Assembly (NCBI RefSeq): GCF_036669915.1
Contig: NC_089320.1
Span: forward strand, 15,167,590-15,231,589
Direction of reading: 5' to 3'
DNA length: 64,000 nucleotides
Source of the DNA: Pocillopora verrucosa
Lineage: Eukaryota; Cnidaria; Anthozoa; Scleractinia; Pocilloporidae
Shown one piece after another: positions 33,613 to 45,064 of the stretch. The position numbers were made by a program, and so were the translations under genes. The notes below the pieces were generated by a model that did no database searches, had not been told where the DNA came from, and saw nothing but the letters and a program-made list of their open reading frames with translations. How positions within the stretch are numbered: the first letter of the stretch is position 1; each line of letters opens with the position of its first letter.

Positions 33613-33779
33613 ACGAAAACCGAACTCAATAATTGTTCCATTACATTTTAAAACAATCTGCAAAAAAAGACACTTCTCTCTGGTCTTTTAAAAGTTTGAG
33701 AACACCATACGGACAAGGGGCTTGGAAACTAGGCAGACTTTGAACTCGACGTGATAAATGCAATATCTGCTGGAGATGT

Positions 33780-33965
33780 TGCACCCTTAACCTAAAGAAA
33801 TCTTCCATGGAGCAACTAAGACCATAACATTTCCTAAAGCGGCTGTAAAGGCTATTAGAATGTTTATAGATTTCAACAAAAACAAGAATTGATTTCCCAG
33901 TGAGGAAGCAACACAAGTCACGGATTGCACTCTCTTACAGGTCTCTTACCCAGTAATGGTTAAAT
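33780..33965 (-). pseudogene. GPCR N-terminal fragment
   Basis: Matches the first 100 codons of the receptor at 37775-38737: shared blocks include AAAGCGGCTGTAA, TAGAATGTTTATAG and CACAAGTCACGGA. Indels shift the frame within TM1-TM2, and TM3 onward is absent. It is a remnant of a duplicate of that receptor type. Confidence 0.65.
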
Positions 33966-34857
33966 TCCTTGTCTCACTTCAGCTAGTGTTTCAACAAACG
34001 TAGCAACGGCAACCTCACTCGTGACTCAATACAATAATCGTTAACTATCGTTCTGAGGGATGTCTGTGGCATACCACGGTAAAAATCCGGCCGGGTTTCT
34101 TTTTCATTGCGTGAGCAATAACTTGCAAAGCTAGCCAATAGGAATACGTACAATCTTAATCGATTTTTACCTAAGGTAAACAATGGCGGCTGGATCGATA
34201 TGAAGCGGACGAAAATAATCCTGTGCTTTTCTATCAAAAGAAAACCCGTAGAATTAATTTCTGCATGTCTTTAATTTCTCTCAGTCGCAAAAACTAGCCG
34301 TCACATGAAGTGTATTCTGGGGTATTTTCGTTCCGAGGCAGAAAACTTATCAGATAAAAGCTGGAGAAAACCGTGTAAATAAGGATCATTGCGTTATAAT
34401 GCAAATATATATTGAGCTACTGCGAGGCGAAACGTGACATGCATACATAGAATTGGGAAAGAGTGGAATTTGGCTTGTGCAGGCTTAGAAAGATTTGGAT
34501 TTCAACGGCTAAATTTGAAGAATTTTGCAAACGGAAATTCGATAAACGCAGAACACTATTTTTTTGCTGTTTTCACAGGTTATATATACGTTAATTATTC
34601 TGCGGAGTTGGATGTTTACCATAATTGTAGATCTCTCCTTTTTTTTTCGGAAATCTATGCCTCTGAAATAAGAGCAACCTTGTATTGCTGCAAGACCAAT
34701 AATGACAAGTTGCCAACCATGTTTAATCTCTAGATCAAGTACTTTATGCACAAGTTGGCCATAGGTATTCTTTGATTAGGTAGAGGATATAGTTGAACTT
34801 ATATGACATGTTGGGGTGTTTTAATTGATTTCTTTTTTCTTCTTTTATCGGAACTAG

Positions 34858-36530
34858 GCTAATGACTCTAGGGTCTTTGAATTTCTTTCACTACCTGTCC
34901 AACTCGTTGTATTTTTCAGCGATAAAGGATGAGTTGCAAACCAAAAAAAAAACATCTTCTTATAGCACCCATTTACACAGCTGTCGCAACGAATAAAATA
35001 TTATTTAACTGAAAAGATGGGCTGTCTCTTTAACTCATAGTTGCAAACTGATTAAATTTCCGCTATACCACCAAGTTTTTCTCCAAATTTCTTACAGAGT
35101 ATAGCTAAGACTGATTATAGACTGATAACTAGAATTGACATTCTTTTTCGAGCTAGATTATACAGCTTTTTGTCAGAAAAAAAAGCAAATATGATATTCG
35201 TAAATTTTTTCCTTATTGGGTGACTATCGATGTTAACAACTCAGTGGATTTGCATAGCTAGAAGAAAGACAAGAGACGAGAGAACAAATAACTCCCATCA
35301 TCGATGAATGCCAAAATTTTCCTGGTTTGAAAACATAATATCTTCATCGCGCGCATTACTATTTTCCGTCTCTGACATGTGAAGCCGGATAACAGTGTCG
35401 TCAGGGTGACTGGATTTATTAACGAGGCAGTTTTTCTTTTCAAGAGTGTTTTTCATTAATGAACATTATTTTGGTTAGGCTCCACTATTCATGCTATTTT
35501 TTGATAGGGAAACATTTTCCGAGATGAGAACTTCTTTCACTCTCATTTAGGAGTTGAGATAGATGGATCTGAACTTATGAATCTATCCCGAGACAGAAAA
35601 TTAAACGTACGTTTTCTTTATGTTAGTTTATTTTACCTTTAATTTACATCATAAGTAGTGGCTTTTGTATCCGGAACTCGAGGCAAGTTATTCTGTAAAC
35701 GATGTCATAAGTCGATTTTCACAAAGTGCGCAAGTAATCGAAACTGAAAGAATTCAAACTAGTCAAGTTTGAAAATTTCTTTCACTGCCTTTCCAACTCT
35801 TCATATTTTCTAGCAATAAAGGATGGGTTTAAAAAAAAAGTCTTCTTTCAACTCAGATTTACCCAGCTGTCGCAATGAATAACACATTGTACAAATCAGA
35901 AGCTGAGCTGTCACTTGAACTCATGGTTGCAAATTGAATAAATTTTCCGCTAAACAGCGAAATTTTGATCCAACTGATTACAGACATTTTTTAACTGATA
36001 TTGAAACTTTTCTGCGAAATAGATTACTCGGCGTTGTCAGGAAAAAATGCAACTTTTAGGAATCAAGTTTTCTTTTATGTAAATATGTAATATTGAAGGG
36101 GTGAAAAATATAACATGAACTCATTATGGATTTTCCATTTCCTTTATTTATGTCTGTTTACCTCTTCCTTACGTTGATCAACTTAAACTTCCTTTTTTTT
36201 GGATGATTAAAGTTTTTAAAAAATCGACGGGTTTGCCTGATGTGAAGAAAGACATGAGATGAGTGAACTGATAACAATTCCACCTAATTGTTGAGGAAAT
36301 ATCAGAATTTTCCCGTTTCGAAAACATGGCATCCTCACCACGCGAATTTCTAATTTCACACGTGAGGCCGGATTACAGTGTCATCAGGGTGACCGGTTTA
36401 TGAACAGTGCGCTTTTACTTTTCAAGAGGATTTTTCATTTTCGAGCATTACTGAGGTTGAGCTCAACTACTTTTTGACAGGAAATATTTTCCGTAATAAG
36501 AACTTGTTTCATTTTCATATATTTAGGAGA
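34858..36530. repeat. Tandem duplication, unit about 905 bp
   Basis: Unit 1 at about 34858-35560 and unit 2 at about 35760-36530 align along their length with many substitutions and small indels (shared: ATTTCTTTCACT, CAGCTGTCGCAA, GAAGCCGGAT versus GAGGCCGGAT, ACAGTGTC). No gene is seen in either unit. Confidence 0.75.
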
Positions 36531-37187
36531 TAAAGAAGCTTTTTATGTGAACAAGTGGTCTCCGCATTTAGTTCTTAAATTGTCTTCGATTTAAATAGGT
36601 GACGAATATGTGTATAGGTATTGTATGTGTGCTCGTGGATACGAGTTTGTTTCTTTCATCAACATTCGAGATAAAATCCCTGGGTGTTAGAGAGGGCTTT
36701 TGGCTTGGAATCTGGAAGATGCAGAATTGAAGTTTTCTACACGAATTCGGAAACTATATTATCCACAAAAAGGTGTAAATGTCCTCTTGTCATTTAAAGG
36801 TTGTCCTCAAGACGTACGTATACGCACACGCGACATTGCTGATGATGGCCGACGGCATTTTCCTTGCGTTTTAGGCACGCAGGTGCTTTAATGGAATATT
36901 TGTTTTAGAGAAAATTTCCATCGGCAGAATTATGATAACAACTTTCCAGGAGAAAACTTGCATCTGACATAGAAGTGCCAAAACTAGGAAGTGAATACTG
37001 GACTTCAAGAGGCTCAAACGATAAAAGGAAACTTATATTTCTCAAAGCACCAATCTAAACATATGATTACAAGTGTAGCTTTATACAGCGCTAAACTCGT
37101 TAGGTGTCATAATGATTAACGCAGTGCTTAAATTAAGAGACTAGTAGTTAGTTTATGTCAGGTTTTACACCACTGCAAAGAAACCAA

Positions 37188-37426
37188 GGGCCGGTTATTT
37201 AAACATACTCTAACCGCTATTAACAAAACCGCTTCCTAAACAATCGTCGATTTAGCTGAATCTTTAATCTAAACTTTTATATTAGTGAACAGTGTCAAAA
37301 AGGCCAAAAGCTGACAATGGTAAGACATTTATTTTTATTAGATCAACCCTCTTTTAATGAAAGCCTGAGGCCCACTGATTGCGTAAAACCGTGGTTTGGG
37401 TAAAATTTCGTGTAAATAACCGGCCC
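37188..37426. mobile_element. MITE with GGGCCGGTTATTTA ends
   Basis: The inverted ends GGGCCGGTTATTTA at 37188 and TAAATAACCGGCCC ending at 37426 enclose 239 bp without a gene. A truncated relative of the right part lies at about 44775-44937. No clear target duplication was read. Confidence 0.65.
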
Positions 37427-37774
37427 AAAATATTGATTGTATTGTGATTTATTTTTGCCCAGTCAGTTTTATGTTACAAGCGTGATGTATATCCACCATA
37501 GAATACAGCGAACTCCTTTTCCAACTTTCCCTTTAAATGCGGGAGTTTTTTAATGGAGGACGCATCGCTCAAATTAAGTTGAAAAGGTGTAGTCAAAAGA
37601 CTTTTGTCATAATCTCATGTTTCTCTCTGGAGAATGCAGTTCGAAGGTGAAAGTTTGTGGAAATCGACTAATGCAAAACATATTTCACACTTTCACCTAC
37701 TGCAGCTGGAAGCAAGGTTTTGAAAGGATAAGATACTCATACATCATAACGATTGCAAAAGCCCAGTGCGCGTT

Positions 37775-38737
37775 CTAGTTGAATAAAAGTCCTAGGCTTC
37801 TAATCATGGCTTTCACTACTTGTTTTACTCCATGTATTCTCCAGCAATACAGAATGGGATTCAATGATGAATTAAGCAACACAAGAGAAATTGTTAGACG
37901 AACAGTAAAATTATACGATGAGTTGTAACCTCGCGTGTGTGCCAAAGCGACAACTATTCCATAAGGAAAGTAACACACCACTAGGGCAAGTTGTACGCAC
38001 AGCGCTGTGTATACAGTTTTTCTGTATTTGGAAATGTTGAAAGCTCTTCCTTGTTCGTTCGGTTGGCGTTGATGCACACTCCGTTGCACCTGCTCACGAT
38101 GTTTGCGTAGTTTTAAGTAAATGGTTAAGTAAGTTAAAGCAGAGATGAATAAGGTGCAGTATATTAAAGAAGACATCACATTGGAAATTAAAACGTACCT
38201 CCAAAACCGTCTCAGATTGGAGAACAAAATGTTGAAAAACCAAAGGATTATGATCATTCTGCGTGTTCGCCTCAATGTTATGACATGCTTGTAACTTAAT
38301 CCCATACAAAGAGCAAGAAGCCTGTCCAAACTTATAGCAGTTAAAGTACACAACGACACTCCGCTAAGAGTTGTCCCAACGATTTCATTAATACTTACAA
38401 GTGCGTAGCAAAGTTGCAATCGTTGCTGTGCCATCGACAACAACTGAATGGCGTACAAAGGTTGAACACAAACACCAACACAAAAATCACTAATAATCAG
38501 ACTTCGTAACAGGATTCTGGATGCGGGCTGAAGAGATGAAATTCTCCTCAGAGCAAAAAAGACCAAAATATTACCCAAAGCGGCTGTAATGGCGAGTAGA
38601 ATGTTTATAGCTGTCAGTACAAACAAGTATTGGTTTCCTTGTGTGGGGGCAGCACAAGTCACGGACTGCACTATCTCGTACATTCCACTGTCCTTGGTTA
38701 CATTTTCCATGGTAAAGGGCGCTGTCGTTAGCCTCAC
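37775..38737 (-). CDS. Class A (rhodopsin-like) G-protein-coupled receptor, intronless
   Basis: Single-exon receptor of 320 residues. Seven segments: TM1 about 37-62 (GN at 55-56), TM2 72-98 (D84), TM3 110-143 (C110, DRL 138-140), TM4 161-178 (W166), TM5 180-208, TM6 241-266 (C255-Y-F-P258), TM7 283-299 with N293-P-I-L-Y297. The tail is short, as in small amine, adenosine or melanocortin-like receptors, and the very short second extracellular loop without cysteine recalls the melanocortin/adenosine branch; the ligand is unknown. A second Met at residue 10 (MENVT) could be the real start. A decayed fragment of a sister gene lies at 33780-33965. Confidence 0.88.
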   Translation of the reverse strand: MRLTTAPFTMENVTKDSGMYEIVQSVTCAAPTQGNQYLFVLTAINILLAITAALGNILVFFALRRISSLQPASRILLRSLIISDFCVGVCVQPLYAIQLLSMAQQRLQLCYALVSINEIVGTTLSGVSLCTLTAISLDRLLALCMGLSYKHVITLRRTRRMIIILWFFNILFSNLRRFWRYVLISNVMSSLIYCTLFISALTYLTIYLKLRKHREQVQRSVHQRQPNEQGRAFNISKYRKTVYTALCVQLALVVCYFPYGIVVALAHTRGYNSSYNFTVRLTISLVLLNSSLNPILYCWRIHGVKQVVKAMIRSLGLLFN

Positions 38738-38739
38738 TA

Positions 38740-39840
38740 CTTCGTGAAAATGATGAAAAGTTTTACTGGTTGTTGCGATGACCTCTTCCGATAAGACTTA
38801 AAAAGAAATGAAAAAAAAATTTCAGATATGTCTTTTTACATCATCTATTTATTCAGAGATGACAATGAACGACACGGTCAACAGTTTAACTGAAAGATAA
38901 GAGTTCACTCTAAATGAATTGCATATTTAATGAAATTTTCAATAGATTGTAAAGTTTTGCTGCAAAAAGATTTTAATCGAACATATTGGAACGATAATAC
39001 AATTTAGAGGAAGGCAGTTTTATTTTGTAAGTACATATGTGTTAATTGAATAATTGAAAAAATAACCAAAACAAAATGAATTTTCATTCGATATTCAAAT
39101 TTTTATCTTTCCTCTATGTGTCTTTATTTGTCTTTTTCAGAAAAACGTTAGTTTCTGCATGGTTTGTTCTATTTCCATCACTAAATGATACAAATTATGA
39201 AACAAAAGTCATGACGAGTTTGCTTAAAAAATCAAATACCATTTGACAAAAAGAATAATTCGGAGTTCGAGAAAATCAGATGTTGTCCATTATTCCTTTA
39301 TGAATGTTATTAAATTTCCTTAAATCTTCCCGCCGCGTTGACGTTCACAGAAGATTATTAACATAATTGCATCTTACATATAGTAAAGGATAAACAGTGA
39401 ATTTCACATAATAAAATTCTGGTATTTAAGAAATAGATCACTGACCACTGAATTAAGATTTTCATTAACTAGCTGTGGTAAACAGAATATGACTTACAAG
39501 GATATTAAGATAATGTTATCAAAAATTTTCGTTTCTTTCGTTTTTTGCTTTTTTTTTTTTTATCATTAGACTACTTTAAGAACGCAACACGGACTTATGA
39601 AGAGAAATTTGCCGAGGAACATTACTCGATTTTCAGTTCCTCGTAATCAGATTGCCAATAGAAGATGATTATGTCAGATTTTGACCATTTAAAAGTTGGC
39701 TCAAATAAGGTTTACGAAGTCCCCCCGTTCACGCAAATGTAGAAGCCTTTTGCATATATATTTATTAATCAAATTTAGGACAGTGGTAACGGTGGTCATG
39801 ATTCTGAGAAAAAGCGTCGGTTTCCTACGATAAACAATCA
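38740..39840. other. No gene recognised
   Basis: AT-rich sequence upstream of the receptor. It may hold its promoter, but no clear core element was identified. Confidence 0.35.
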
Positions 39841-39867
39841 GAAAACTCTCTTTGTGAGAGTGAATGT

Positions 39868-39905
39868 GACGCTCTGCCGAAGGGCTAACGGTCGAAATGT
39901 CAGCT
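39868..39905 (+). ncRNA. Second hammerhead-like motif (fossil)
   Basis: In order: GCT, CTGCCGA (39874-39880), a stem AGGGC/GGTC around TAAC, GAAA (39894-39897), TGTC ending at 39901, then AGC. GCT and AGC pair as stem I next to the cleavage position. The core differs from CUGANGA by one base, so it is probably inactive. The following AATTTACATTATCAAC block up to about 39965 looks like the end of a repeat element of the Penelope type. Confidence 0.4.
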
Positions 39906-40089
39906 TTAGAAATTCTTTATGGCGGCCAATTTACATTATCAACTCAGTTGATAAAACCAAATTTCCCTGAAGGCGGTTTTACTTTTTTTGTGTCAATGTG
40001 TTTTTGGTCAAGTCAGGGTATCTATCTGATTACTACTTCATGTAACAAAGTGATGTTTGCATTAAATGATTCAAACACAAAGGAAATGT

Positions 40090-40405
40090 AAGAAAAGGTG
40101 GTTCACTTGTAACCGAACTGTACCCCTGATGGAAATTTACAGGTTCAAGCCCTGGTCGGCTCATTGTGCAGTGTTCTTTGGCAAGACACTGTACTCACAG
40201 TGCCTCGCTCCATCCAGGAGTGTAAATGGCCTGGGTACGGAGCGAATTGTCTGGGAAGCGTGACGAAATCTTGGGGTGTTACACTGCGACGCAATGGCAT
40301 CCCGTGTAAGGGGTAATACAGCTACTTCGAGTCGCTTCATGTTGAGACCGGGTTAAGCTCCAGCAAAATAAGTCATCTGGCTGATGAATATGGACCTAAC
40401 TTTTC
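40090..40405 (+). mobile_element. tRNA-derived SINE
   Basis: A B box GGTTCAAGCC at 40142-40151 is followed by a conserved SINE body: CTTTGGCAAGACACTGTACT, CAGTGCCTCGCTCCATCCAG, GGCATCCCGT, AGTCGCTTCATG and GGTTAAGCTCC. It ends in a short T-rich tail. I recognise the body as a type common in cnidarian genomes. It is non-coding. Confidence 0.7.
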
Positions 40406-40419
40406 TTTTTAAAAGAAAG

Positions 40420-41020
40420 CTTTTTTAATTCTCCTCAGTAATTAAAAGTGTCATGTATTCTATGGTTATGCCTTATTGTCACATTTTAAGATTCTATCGT
40501 CGAAAACCTTTTCCATCTGTTAAATAATGCACAGTAAAAACCGAAGACTGTGAAACGAGACGAAAATATTTAAACTGAGAAATAAAAGGAAACATATTTT
40601 AGAAAATTGACACAATTTCGGAATTTTCGAGTGACATTTGAGGATGAAAATAACCTCCTTCCCCCCAAAGCTGTTTAGGCAAAGGGGTTTCTCATGAAAA
40701 TTTTAGCTTAATCGTTGGCGAATCAAAAGCTGTGACGAAGATCATGATAATTACATTCAAGACAGAAAACAACCGCGATCGAAGCATAACACTTCTGGCT
40801 GTTTGTCGTGTCATTCAGCCGAGAGTTTATTGGGCGACTATTGCGTTTCACCATTGATTGAAAAGGAAGGTTATAGAGCTTGCTGTGACAATTTGTCGAC
40901 TCTATAGACGACCTTAAACAGAAATAGTTGTCGCGAAAGTTTGTTTCGGTTCGATTGAGGGATAAATTTACAATTTAAATCTCCGGCAACGGTGAGTCTA
41001 TTTTTTTTGCTGTGAACTGC
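40420..41020. other. No gene recognised; possible promoter at right end
   Basis: No repeats or frames of note. The right end leads into the candidate first exon at 41025. Confidence 0.3.
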
Positions 41021-41024
41021 CAGG

Positions 41025-41116
41025 ATGGGTCAGACGGAAAGTCGTCGGTGCAGAATTTGTGCTACAAAGTTGAATCCGAAGAAGAAACAGGACATGGAAC
41101 AATCACTGTGTTCAAA
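41025..41116 (+). CDS. Possible first coding exon with MGQTES start
   Basis: The ATG at 41025 opens a frame of 30 codons (MGQTESRRCRICATKLNPKK and onward, with a further Cys) ending at a strong donor AA/GTAAGTAG. The start fits an N-myristoylation motif, and C-x2-C followed by a third Cys suggests a small metal site. No matching second exon was found; the frame at 41807-42097 could not be joined with confidence. It is unrelated to the 1-25 kb family beyond the general style. Confidence 0.3.
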
Positions 41117-41119
41117 GTA

Positions 41120-42388
41120 AGTAGCTATTGTGACATGAATAAATCACTGTGAACGTGGAGAAATTTGTGATGTTTTGATTACCGTATATCTAAGCTTTGA
41201 CACATGGATATTTTAAACCAAGATTGTCGTAAAAGCTTTTCTTTGCCCAATGTACTATGTAAATAAATATATTTTCCAACACTAGGCAAAAATATCTAGT
41301 TTCTAATGGCTATCAAGGAAGCACCTTTACTGCAAATTCGAACTTTACAAAATTTGTCTTTGATTCTGCTTGAGTTACCATTCATGCTAAAATTGATATG
41401 TCCAACAGAGAAAAAGCAAACAATGTAATCTTCGCAGCAAAGGCAGTCATTTTTACCTGAATGCATGACCAAATGGTCAAAAAACAGACGAGAAAGTTCA
41501 GATCTTTGCCAGTTGCCGTTCTTTTAACTGTAGTTCTAAATATCATGTATTTGTTGGGGAAGCATTGCAAGGAAAACGCGAACAGCCAAGTTGTCTCGTT
41601 TGTCGGTTTGCAATCGGCGAGAACATGTCGATAAAAAAAATTCATCAATTATCTTACAATATTGAAATATTTCGCCCTGGTTAGTTTTTAGCAAAACAAC
41701 GAACCTGCTAATTTTGGAATGAAAATATTATGTGATAAGTTTTACGTCAGTATCTGAAACGAAGATTTTCGTTTTTTCTTCTGTGAATATTTGATAGTTT
41801 TACGTCATGCAGAACGAAACCATTGTTATAAACTGTGGTTGCGTTAAAAAGAAATACGTACTCTGTATTCAACCAAGACGAGATGATTTTTCGGTAGAAT
41901 TTTTTAGAAAATTACAGATTTTTGGTGGGTTTGAGAGTTTGTTAACAAAAAAAATGCTTAAAATGCTTGGACCAAAATTTAACCATCAGAAGTCAATTCT
42001 TAAAACATTTAAAAGAGAAATACACAATCCGCAGGTGAAAAAGATCTTCGAGGCATTTTTCGAAGGTCGTGTTTCAAAATTCTGGCGGATTTCATGATTA
42101 TGATTTCATTGAAAATTTGACAGAATTATGTCCCTTTTTGATTTTGATTTGCTTTGATATTTGCTCAATAATTAGAACACTAAATCTAATTTTTTTTTTG
42201 ATTTGTTCTATTATAAGATAATAATTTTAGGTCAAAACCCATGACTGATTAATTTTTTATTTGAATAATTGTCGATAGCCATAGAATCGTCCTCAAGCGC
42301 CGTGTTTGAAGTGTTCCTATAACGTGGTCAACTTTGCGTGAGAAACATTCGTGATTCAAAACCGAAAAGGAAAACCAACCAGCCACTA
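41120..42388. other. No gene assigned
   Basis: Contains a plus-strand frame of 96 codons at 41807-42097 of unknown nature, with no domain recognised. Otherwise AT-rich. Confidence 0.3.
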
Positions 42389-42389
42389 T

Positions 42390-42595
42390 TTAACCCTTTA
42401 GCTCCCAAGATCTCATTGGTAGTTCTCCTTACTGTCTGCCATATAGTTCTTGTGATGTTAGTTTGGAGAATTTGGTATTGGATCAACTAATAATCTCCTA
42501 ATTAGTATCTATCTTTATTCTCATCATTTGTCTGCTTGATATTGTATTGTAAAGAGAAATTCTGTCTTGGTCACTCATGGGAGTTAAAGGATGAA
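42390..42595. mobile_element. MITE with TTAACCCTTTAGCTCCCA ends
   Basis: The left end TTAACCCTTTAGCTCCCA and right end TGGGAGTTAAAGGATGAA are inverted, with a few mismatches at the outer edge. The 206-bp interior (CTGTCTGCCATATAGTTCTT and onward) is a type I associate with abundant cnidarian MITEs. Non-coding. Confidence 0.65.
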
Positions 42596-42599
42596 CAGA

Positions 42600-44260
42600 T
42601 AAGACAGACCGAGAAACTGTCACCTGTTACCCCAAAAAATGACTTGTAGCTGTTTTGCCTTATAGTTATCGCGAGCGGGGGTTGCACTTCGTTTGCCTGT
42701 GTCTAGGTTTTCAGGAAACCATTTGGTGCCTTACTCATTTTTATGAAGTTAAAAAGAAATGCAACACTGAAAGGGTTGCTGCAACTACATAAGAAAGGGA
42801 AAAGAAACCTTTTTCGACGATTATTGCTCCAATTTTTTTTTAATAAAACAGACGCTTTCTCAGTGTCTGGACACCTTTGCCCAACCATCGTAGACTGAAA
42901 TGCGTCCATTCAATAGATCATGTTGTAACAACTTAAAGTGAGAATATTATTTCTCTAATCAAGCTTATTCTTGTCAAGTATGAAACGGTGTTAAATTCAA
43001 AACTAGGCAAGCACGTACGAAAAACAGATGATGGCGCGTTTTGGACGCAATCCCTTCTGTAGTTCTGTTTTATGAGCATTATTTTGACTTAGCCACATTA
43101 ACAAGAGCAAACTGTGGTTGGCAAATGTTAAGCAGTAATGAAAGGGTTAAATCCTTAGCGGTGTTCTAGGAGCGAATTCTTCGTAGGTTATCAACATCGG
43201 CAAATTTTGTCGCAGAGAGATCTCCTTTTTTTAGAAGTGGTTTATTATTTTTTTTGGTAGGGGAATTCTTGTCCCATCTTTTCAACCACTCTATCGGATA
43301 AATTGGTGAAGGATAAAGACATGGGGTTGTAAGTGCGATTTTTAAATCAAATTAAAATAAGACTTCGTTTACTGGTAGACTGCATGGTAAATTTAAAATG
43401 ATTTACTTTGGTGTTTCAAAGGTGCAGGAAAAAGGGATCAAAGGCACTGTGGGAGAACAGGTCAACTCTAAAGTCAATTGTCTTTGGAAAAGGAAAAAAA
43501 GAAAAAAAGAAGAAAAAGAAAGGGAAAAAACAGAAGAAGAAGAACAAGAACAAGGGAGAATAAGAACGAGCGGCATTCTTGAACGAGTAGTAAACTACGG
43601 AAATGTTAGTCTTTCCTTGTTGATAACAGTTCATCATTAAGGTGACCTCATTGTAAATAGAATTCCCTCACAGTATTGTAACTGCGGTAAATCAGGGAAA
43701 CTTCGTTATTTGCAATTTATGGATTTCAGATACCTTGTCGTGGCTTTTCACGGGAAAGTTTGCTTGTATTGGAAAGGCGTGGTTTCTTTTAAGTAATAGT
43801 CTCGATGACGTTTTCATTGCAAGATTTAATTGTGACGAATTAGCCAGAAAAAAGTCTGGTTGATTTTTTGTGGTTAAAGAAACAAATCAGATTTCCTGTA
43901 CAGTAATCAACGGAATTTCCAATTAGAATTCTATGGATCTGTGCTTACATCTACTTGCAAAGTTACAATCCTCGTCACAATTGTTTAAACATTTCCTCCT
44001 TTTTCGTTTGTCATTGTTGGTAACAGAAGATTGGACCTCCTGAAAAAAATTAATCTTTTGGAGGAACTGGCGTGTTTCAATCAAACTTGACGAGGGTTGT
44101 ATTTTTTATTGTAATTATAGTGTATTGTAATGTTGTGACGGATTCAAATGGCTCAGGGTCCCAATAATGTTAAATACTTTGCAACTGAAAATGAAAAACT
44201 AGACAAGAATTGGGATTAATTCTTGAATCAAGGCACTATCGGCATGGATCGCAAACTACC
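42600..44260. other. No gene recognised; polypurine tract inside
   Basis: At 43484-43560 the plus strand is almost all A and G for about 75 nt; the open frames there on both strands reflect this low complexity. Nothing else is supported. Confidence 0.45.
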
Positions 44261-44269
44261 TCCCACTTC

Positions 44270-44605
44270 TTCGCGTCCCACGCTCGTGACAAGACAAAAA
44301 ACATCTTTCTTTATTTCTTTACCGAGCTCAAAACTTACCATCTCTCTTATTCTATTTACAAACATGACGCTATCTACATTGCTGATCCTAACAGTATTCG
44401 TCATAAACTTCGCTCACTGCGGAGTCTCTGTGGCTCAGTGGTAGAGGATTGGAGCGCGAAATCTTAAGATCTGATATTCGATTCCACATGGGGACTCAGA
44501 ATTTGTTATTTGTCCCACGTTCGTGACAAGACGAAAAACATCTTTCTCCTTTTCTTTACCAAGCTCAAAACTTACCATCTCTCTTATGCTGTTTACCTAC
44601 CTCCA
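44270..44605 (+). mobile_element. tRNA-headed SINE with duplicated tail
   Basis: A tRNA-like head at 44422-44497 has an A box TGGCTCAGTGGTAGAG, a B box-like ATTCGATTCC and a 7-bp acceptor stem GAGTCTC/GGGACTC. The tail TCGTGACAAGAC...AAAACTTACCATCTCTCTTA occurs twice, before (about 44276-44360) and after (about 44515-44595) the head, so a headless copy precedes a full one. The inner arms are degraded, so it is not a working tRNA gene. Confidence 0.65.
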
Positions 44606-44774
44606 ACTTGTTTCTCCATTCCGGCGTCACCAACTTGATGGCATGATGTACCCTATTGAGAGATACTGTGCGTCTATAGTTTTATTACTCACTGGACCCG
44701 TTATTTTAACAAAGTTTAGCCGTTTTTCAACAAACCACGTTCTAAACTTTCTTGAAATTGGGATTAATTCTTAA

Positions 44775-44937
44775 ATCAAAACATTTATTTTTGAGAACAG
44801 CGCCAAGAGGGCCGAACGCTAGCAGTGGAAGAGTATTTATTTGATGACAGCAACCCTCTTGTAGAGAATACGTAAAACCCACTGTTTGCCTAAAACCTCA
44901 GTTTGGGTTAGACCCTGTGTAAATAACCGGCCCATTG
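44775..44937. mobile_element. Truncated copy of the GGGCCGG MITE
   Basis: Matches the right two thirds of 37188-37426 (ATTTATTT, CAACCCTCTT, GTAAATAACCGGCCC). The left end is missing. Confidence 0.55.
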
Positions 44938-45064
44938 TTTTCTTCAACGACGCCCTGCAATAGGTTCGTTGAGGAACGGTTGAAGAACATACCACTTTCG
45001 TGTAAAACCGTGTAAACAAATACTTGACAAATAACTGCAGCGTTCTACACGTACCCCTCTGTAA

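Noticed and set aside
43398-43640. Plus-strand ORF with Lys/Glu run
   Set aside because: The frame is open only because of the polypurine tract.
44422-44497. tRNA gene
   Set aside because: Acceptor stem and A/B boxes are visible, but the D and anticodon stems do not pair well, and it is the head of a SINE with a repeated tail.
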